Source: [Phialemoniopsis] sp. UDSM-2020 (lineage: Eukaryota; Ascomycota; Sordariomycetes; Thyridiales; Thyridiaceae). Taken from it: 64,000 nucleotides of DNA. The notes beneath the pieces were generated by a model that was not told the origin of the DNA, searched no databases, and saw only the letters and a program-made list of their open reading frames with translations. The stretch spans positions 4,960,001 to 5,024,000 of the forward strand of contig JAEILZ010000001.1 in NCBI GenBank assembly GCA_018873225.1, given 5' to 3'. The number at the start of each line of letters is the position of its first letter. The first letter of the stretch is position 1. Shown piece after piece: positions 58,301 through 64,000 of the stretch. Position numbers and translations under genes: made by a program.

Positions 58301-59150
58301 TCACTGCGTAGCGCGGGGTCTCGGCGAAGATGTACTCGAATATCCTTCGAATACGGATACCATTCTTATGAGGGAGGTTTTAAAGATGAGGGAGACAGAT
58401 CAATGCTCATGTGCTTGCGCACCAAACGGCTGTACTCCGCTGACATGCCTGATCGGAAGTCACGTAACTTGCTTTGCGCAATGTTATTCTGGCCGCTTAC
58501 GCCCCTTGCCTTGGTGGTTCATTTGGACAGACTTCACTAAGGCCTTCAGTCCTGTCACTCTCACAGAAGTCAAAGACAAAATCCGGCGCAAAGTTGCGGA
58601 AGACGTGACGAACCTGGAATTCGTTGGTGTTCAGTTCCCCGAGCTGACTACAATACTCGTGCGCATGCTTTCCATGAAAATTCTGGGAATACGACATACT
58701 TGCTGTCTCTACTTATTCGACTCTTTCGAGCCCCACGGTATGGATCGTTGGGATGATTATCAAGGTTTCGAGGAAGAAATGGAGCAAATGAAAGACGAAG
58801 ATGGCAATGTTCTGCAGGACTTTCATAGTTTGATGAATGAGTTTGAGCGGAGTATCAAGGATACCGAACTGTCCGCCCTGGACTTCATACTCGGGCCATG
58901 GTGGAACAGAATTTGGAAAGTAGCCCAAGACTGGGGTTCGACAGCACAGGACGGGTCGAATTGGGAAAAGGTCGGGGTGCACAAAGTGTGCGTGGGCCCC
59001 GAGCCCCCAACGAGACCGATGCCAGAATATGATATGAGCAGCTCTGAGGATCGCCGTCTCTACCTAACTCGACGGGTCGAGGAGATATTTGATCAGACAC
59101 AAAAGCTCCCGCGGCTGTTTACAGGGACTACGATGGAGAGAACGTACTAA
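55372..59150 (+). CDS. Large protein with fungal STAND-type N-terminal domain
   Basis: Uncharacterised 1130-residue protein. Six exons: 55372-55775, 55838-56249, 56310-56888, 56951-57078, 57212-57357, 57427-59150; in frame throughout. Residues 1-136 are a helical domain (AEAAGLAIGVLSCGLQLYSG, then FRINELTLALDSLG) of the fungal N-terminal type (PigL_N/NACHT-associated) found at the start of many STAND and ankyrin proteins. A heptad-like region follows (QVNKVATDVTALHNDVNQVQ). The middle has NCTCKPRE and FGAGGF-like GSGGFSLAPN, then YPWEKVQERPRAAY. The C-terminal 575 residues contain cysteine-rich pieces (CSCACAPNGCTPLTC) and TPL-type helices that recall ankyrin-like units, but I cannot see a clear NACHT/NB-ARC P-loop. 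Function unknown. Confidence 0.8.
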
Positions 59151-59748
59151 TCAACTGTTGCGGAGATTTTCGACACCCGAGGCACCTCTTCTATCTCTGC
59201 CTCCTGCTTTAATATTGCCACCGGGGCGACTGGATCTGGTGCAAGGTTGGCGTATAGGCGGGCGGCCTTTACCAATGGAGGCCAACAGGGTACTCATGGT
59301 CCGTATAGTGTCTGTCGTGATGCGGAGGAGCAATCATGTACCCGCCAATGGCAAGGCGAGAATTACTCAGGAAAAGTTTAGCGTGGCACCAAGCGAGCGC
59401 CGGTTGGACCCATGCCGGACAAGGCTTGTCTTGACCATCCGGGTGCCGCTGTGATTCGTGGTGCCACTTATACGGCTCTAGTGGGGCCAGGATTGTACGT
59501 ATTCTATGATTGAGGATGGCAAGAATAAGTGTTGAATGATAGCAGGTTAGGAAGATACATTGCGCGCGGGAAGGAAGGATCAGGGGTTGCGTGGTGGCGG
59601 TGGTGTGAGGACCCTTCTGGCACGTATAAAGCCGTCCGTACCCTGCTCGATTAGATTAGGAGGGGAAGAGTCTGGAACATTTTCCAATTCTATTAAACGC
59701 ACAGAAACATTAAATTCAAAATTGTATTGAAGTTTCAAGCGAGATATC
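59151..59748. other. Intergenic, 600 bp
   Basis: Tandem spacer carrying the CobW-gene promoter. Nothing else seen. Confidence 0.5.
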
Positions 59749-61454
59749 ATGGCGCCTGGACTGCTCGTGGACCCTCCTTCTAGCCCCGAGACGTCAACGA
59801 CGGTCAACAAGGCCGATAGACGTCTCCCGGTGACACTGCTGAGTGGCTTTCTCGGCGCTGGCAAGACAACGCTCCTCGAGAACATTCTCACTTCCCCAGA
59901 TCATGGCCTTCGTATCGGCGTCATCGTCAACGATGTCGGTGCTCTGAACATCGACGCAGCCCTCCTCTCAACGCACGATGTCACCCGCAAGGAGGAGCAA
60001 GTAGTCGCCATGCAAAACGGCTGTATTTGCTGCACTCTGCGTGGCGATCTGCTCGAAGAAGTTGCCCGTCTCGCCGCCGATAAGCAGGTCGAGTACCTCG
60101 TGATTGAGAGCTCTGGCGTCAGCGAGCCGATGCAGGTAGCTGAGACCTTCTCTGAAGAGTGAGTGGAAGCCCCTCAACTCGCCCATGATTGCATGTCTGA
60201 CCTGTCCCGATCAACAGATTTGCAGAAATGCACATCGCCGCAGGGCACGACCTTGAAGCCGAGACCGAAGGCGATATCGAGAGCAACAAGCGCCTGGCCG
60301 CCATCCTCAAGTCCGGCGGCCTGTCCCGCGTCGCGCGCCTCGACACCTGCGTCACGCTCGTCGACGCCGTCAACTTCATGCAAGATTTTGCGACCGCGGA
60401 CTTCCTCGTCGACCGGCAGGGCGACACAGTGCCCGAGGAGGACGACCGCAACATCTCGGATCTTCAAGTCGACCAGGTCGAGTTTGCCGACGTCGTCGTT
60501 ATCAACAAGTGCGATCTCGTCTCGAAGGAAGAGGTCAATCGCGTCAAGGGCGTGATCAACAAGCTCAACCCTGACGCCAAGACAGTGACGACGGTCAAGT
60601 CACGTCTGAACCTCAAGGACATCCTAGACACTAGGCTCTTCTCGTATGAGAAGGCGGCCCTTGGTGCAGGGTGGCTGAAGAGTCTGTCGGAAGAGATCAG
60701 CCCCGAGACAGAGGAGTATGGCATCGGCACATTCGTATACAGGGCTCGAAGGCCGTTTCACCCTGAGAGGCTCTGGGAAACAATCAAGTCGGTGTTTGTT
60801 GTCATTCAAACCGAGTACCAACTCGAGGGAGAGGGTATGGAAGTCGACATTGAGAACGACGATGAAGAGGAGGAAGACGAGGATATGGAGGTGGATGAGG
60901 AAGAGCAGCCCCAGCTCGACCCCAAAGCTCGTCTGGCTTCTAAGATGGCAGATGTAACCTTTGGCCCGCTTCTACGGTCTAAAGGCTTCTTGTGGCTTGC
61001 TACGAGGTCATCTTTGGTAGGTCTCAGGCTCACATTCTTTGTCACTCATACCGTGCTAACTCCATGTCCTTAGTTCGGCGAGTGGTCTCAAGCAGGCGTC
61101 ATGCTCACGATCTCGGGCGGCGACCGCTGGCGTTGCGAAGTGCCCGAGGACGAATGGCCCAAGGATCCTCAAGTCCGAACGGCCATCACCCGCGACTTCG
61201 AGGGCCGATGGGGTGATCGGCGTCAAGAGCTCGTCTTCATCGGTCAGCAGATGCGCACCGGCGGGGAGGAGCGTCTGCGTAAAGCGATGGACTACTGTCT
61301 TTTGAACGACGAGGAGTTCGCAGCCTGGGAGAAGGCCATGGAGACCGAAGATCCCGACTCCACACTGGCCGACATCTTCGAGGACGGCTTCGAGGATTGG
61401 CTTGATGCCAGCCACGAAGGACATGATCATGGTGACGGAGGTCATAAGCACTAG
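59749..61454 (+). CDS. CobW/G3E GTPase, zinc-chaperone type (ZNG1-like)
   Basis: Metal-chaperone GTPase; relatives deliver zinc to methionine aminopeptidase. Exons 59749-60158, 60218-61016, 61074-61454; 529 residues. P-loop [10 protein letters not shown] at about 33-42; the zinc-binding CxCC motif is GCICC (Cys92, 94, 95); ESSGVSEP is the switch/Walker B region; NKCD is the G4 motif. The CobW C-terminal domain begins with [19 protein letters not shown]. An acidic stretch ([12 protein letters not shown]) is inserted within it, and the protein ends with a His-rich tail ([13 protein letters not shown]) likely to bind metal. The N-terminal extension before the P-loop is short and lacks a clear targeting signal. 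Confidence 0.93.
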
Positions 61455-62426
61455 CGCCTTGCATGCATCCCGAGTATGTGAATCACTATGTAGGCTATGC
61501 TTTACCCGGAATGTAACCAAAAGTTCATGCTTGTCAGCGTCTTCATCTGATCACTCCAGTCTTTGCACTTTGAAGTGACGTTCGTTTTGACTCGTCCATG
61601 CCCAGACCAAGCGTTCCCGGTATTCCGACGCCATGCCAGATCTAAGCCTGTCGTATCACATTCGTCATCCTTGAGCTGGAGTCTTATCCTTGTCGGGACT
61701 TTTGTCTTTCACCGACCGACGCCCCCGCGTACTGCAGTACCTGCCTATTCCCGGCTTCATGGATGACCTGCATCGGCGTTCCTGGCCCTGAATATGTTTC
61801 AATTTGGAGAAAGCAATAGTCCGCCGCCGTTATTGGTGGACCGGCTTGGCTCCTTTTGCGGGGTCAGTCGCCTTGGCTGACAGGCAGCGCGCATCGGCCA
61901 TGGATATTGGAAACAGAAGGTGACTTCTCCCGGAACTGGCGTCGAGATTTGCCGAAGGATTAGCTCGTTTGGGCCCGTACAAGACCCGGAAATTGACCCC
62001 TTGGGGAAGGGGGAAAATCGCACGTTCGGACTCGACAAGGTGGTGAGAGGCCTGCGGGGCGCTGGGGTTGCATTGTCGGACCGGCGCCAGGGCTTACATC
62101 TGGGTAGGAGTGCGCAACTCAGGCTGATGTGTCGACAATAAGTGGCCATCCCTGCTTCTCGAGATCCACGATCGGACCCGCCCCTCCGTTTCCGCATCGC
62201 AGGAGCAGTAGCCTACTGGATGAAGTGCGCGGTGAGAAACCTTACTCATCCCGCAGCGAATGAGGAGTCAATGGCAAAACGTGGGGCAAGAAGACGAATG
62301 TGGATTATATATTGAGCCATTGTGTCAAGTCTTAAGCCCCGGGTCTTGGTTCTTTGGTGCCAGACGGTTTGATCACAGCTGAACATTGTATTTCCCCAGT
62401 CTCGACTTTCGTGCTTCGCTGTAGTC
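61455..62426. other. Intergenic, 970 bp
   Basis: Tandem spacer with the presumed promoter of the epimerase gene. No coding sequence or named element seen. Confidence 0.5.
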
Positions 62427-63832
62427 ATGAAGTTCGCGAGTGTCCTTCCCGTGCTCGCGGGAGCCGCTCCTGCTTTTGGTCAGGTCAACATCAAGCCCGA
62501 CGAGGATGGTCGCTACACCATCTCTGCCGACGGTATCAAGGCGCAGGTAAGGATATGAGAAGTGTCAGCTCGCCAAGGGACGGATTTACTGATACTTGCT
62601 AGTTCATCCCGTACGGCGCAACCCTAACCAACTTGTTTGTCAAGGATAAGGACGGAAAGGATATCGATGTGGTCCTTGGCTACGACAACACTTCATACTA
62701 CCGTACGCGTCACTGCTGACTTCAACACTGAAGACACCACTAACAAACCGCACAAAACAGCTGTCGACCCTGGCCACCCCGTCTACAACGCCATCCCCGG
62801 ACGTTATGTCAACCGTATTGGCAAAGCCACTTACACCCTCGACGACAAGAAGTACGAGACCGAGGCCAATGACGGTCCCAACACCCTCCACAGCGGAACC
62901 AACAACTGGTCTTACCGCGTGTGGAACATAACGGCCGCGGAGAAGGATTCGATCACCTTCTCCATCACTGATCCTGGCTTTGCCGAGAAGGGCCTGCCCG
63001 GTGAGGTCGACGCCTCGGTCACCTACAGCGTTGCCAACAGCACCTGGCACATCAAGATGGTTGCTGCGGCACCGGAAGCCCGAACCCGTCAGTGTTCTCA
63101 TCACACGAGCCTCCCGTTATCAGTGAACTGACATTTATGTGTTGTTTTATAGCCCTCATGCTCACCCAGCACACCTACTTCAACCTCGACGCCTACAAGA
63201 ACCCCGTCACCGGCAAGATCTGGAACCACACGCTGTACATGCCCCGGGCCAAGCGCTGGCTCGAGGCCGGCGACGACGCCGTCCCCACGGGCAAGGTCCT
63301 CCCCGCCGAGCCCAACAGCATCAACGACTTTGCCAGCGCGTCCGACCTACAGCTCGGCCACGCCTCGGGCGATCCCAAGTTCAGCGGCAACTGCGGCGGT
63401 GGCGGCGCATGCGAGGGCTACAATGGCTACTTTGTCTTTGACGACTCGACCGAGAAGGGCAAGGCCGACGAGCCCGACGTCACCCTAGCTAGCACGTTCT
63501 CTGGCGTGCGCGCCGAGCTGCGGACCGACCAGGCCGGTGTGGTCATCTACACTTGTAACTGGATGGACGGGTCGGCGGACCTCAAGAGCACCCAGGGTCT
63601 CAAAGACAGGAAGAAGGTCGAGCGCAGCTCTTGCGTCGCCATTGAGGCGCACGATTGGGTTGACGGCATCAACCAGTAAGTTTCTGCCTTCTGTTCTGTC
63701 AGCAAGATGGTATTGTTGAACCGTGCTAATCCTTGTCATAGTCCCGAATGGAAGCGCCTTGATGCCCAGATTAAAGGTCCTGGCGAGAAGTATAGCTGGG
63801 AGAGCTCCTGGTCTTTCGGGCTTCTCCAGTAA
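62427..63832 (+). CDS. Secreted aldose 1-epimerase (mutarotase)
   Basis: Interconverts alpha and beta anomers of aldoses, linking extracellular sugar release to uptake. Exons 62427-62546, 62603-62702, 62761-63087, 63153-63675, 63742-63832; 386 residues. Signal peptide about 1-19 (MKFASVLPVLAGAAPAFG). Family motifs: FIPYGATLTNLFV, VVLGYDN, GRYVNRIGKATY, TLHSG with the expected active-site His region, LTQHTYFNLD with the second His, and a late acidic residue region (CVAIEAHDW). The order and size match galactose mutarotases; the signal peptide puts this one in the secreted fungal subgroup. AATAAA is 73 nt after the stop. Confidence 0.93.
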
Positions 63833-63904
63833 TGTGTCTGCCAAAAGTCCACAAACGGAGATCCATGTACATAAAGAGAGCAACGCATCGAGGGCAATCC
63901 ATGA

Positions 63905-63910
63905 AATAAA
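63905..63910 (+). terminator. Poly(A) signal, epimerase
   Basis: AATAAA in an A-rich run 73 nt after the aldose 1-epimerase stop codon. Confidence 0.5.
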
Positions 63911-64000
63911 AAGAAAGGTGTCAGACTGTAACTTGTGGATGCAACTTTTATATCCGTGATGAGACTGAAGCCTTTCATTTAGGTTCAGGGAAATGAGTGA

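Noticed and set aside
1..64000. Whole-window search by eye for tRNA/rRNA genes, CRISPR arrays and intact transposons
   Set aside because: No paired A/B-box tRNA pattern, no rRNA core sequence, no regular spacer-repeat array and no transposase or reverse-transcriptase motif was seen; a tRNAscan-SE and RepeatMasker run would settle it.

Overview
This is nuclear DNA of a filamentous ascomycete (Pezizomycotina, most likely a Sordariomycete). Genes are dense, lie on both strands and are broken by short introns, mostly 47-80 nt with GT...AG ends and CTRAY-like branch sites. Protein types are typical of the group: a GH45 cellulase with a CBM1, a DUF3425 bZIP, a Vpr-type subtilase, a patatin fusion and a fungal N-terminal-domain protein. 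I see no bacterial operons, tRNA or rRNA genes, CRISPR array or intact transposon. I assembled exons by hand by checking splice-site phase; every multi-exon model below closes in frame. One gene, the phosphatase at 23.7 kb, needs a non-canonical donor.

Layout. 0-10 kb holds carbon-use genes: a sugar transporter cut by the window edge, a methanol/alcohol oxidase (AOX), a GH45 endoglucanase convergent with it, and a short-chain dehydrogenase. 12-28 kb is the housekeeping core: a bZIP-DUF3425 regulator, RPB2 (Pol II second subunit), PET117 (cytochrome oxidase assembly), VMA10 (V-ATPase subunit G), a CTNNBL1-like splicing factor, a histidine phosphatase and two small membrane proteins. 27-33 kb is more accessory: a BTB protein, a small secreted cysteine-rich protein, an aldo/keto reductase and an AIF/FSP1-like oxidoreductase. 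33.8-37.9 kb is one large fusion gene (zinc ribbon - P-loop GTPase - RING-like finger - patatin). 39-51 kb has a secreted subtilase, an orphan protein, a lactose-permease-like transporter, an F-box/LRR-like protein and a GFA-family protein.

52-59 kb is the most unusual part. A caspase-like coiled-coil protein is divergent from a Tse2-type ADP-ribosyltransferase-fold gene, which is followed on the same strand by a 1130-residue protein with a fungal STAND-type N-terminal helical domain. With the patatin fusion 15 kb away, this looks like a collection of fungal cell-death, allorecognition or conflict components. 59.7-63.8 kb returns to ordinary genes: a CobW-type zinc-chaperone GTPase and a secreted aldose 1-epimerase.

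How the genes may work together. The transporters, GH45, AOX, epimerase and subtilase fit a saprotroph or plant-associated lifestyle. AOX makes formaldehyde, and the GFA-family gene could belong to the same detoxification theme, but they are 45 kb apart and no physical link is claimed. The caspase, Tse2-like and fungal-N genes are a neighbourhood inference, not a demonstrated system.
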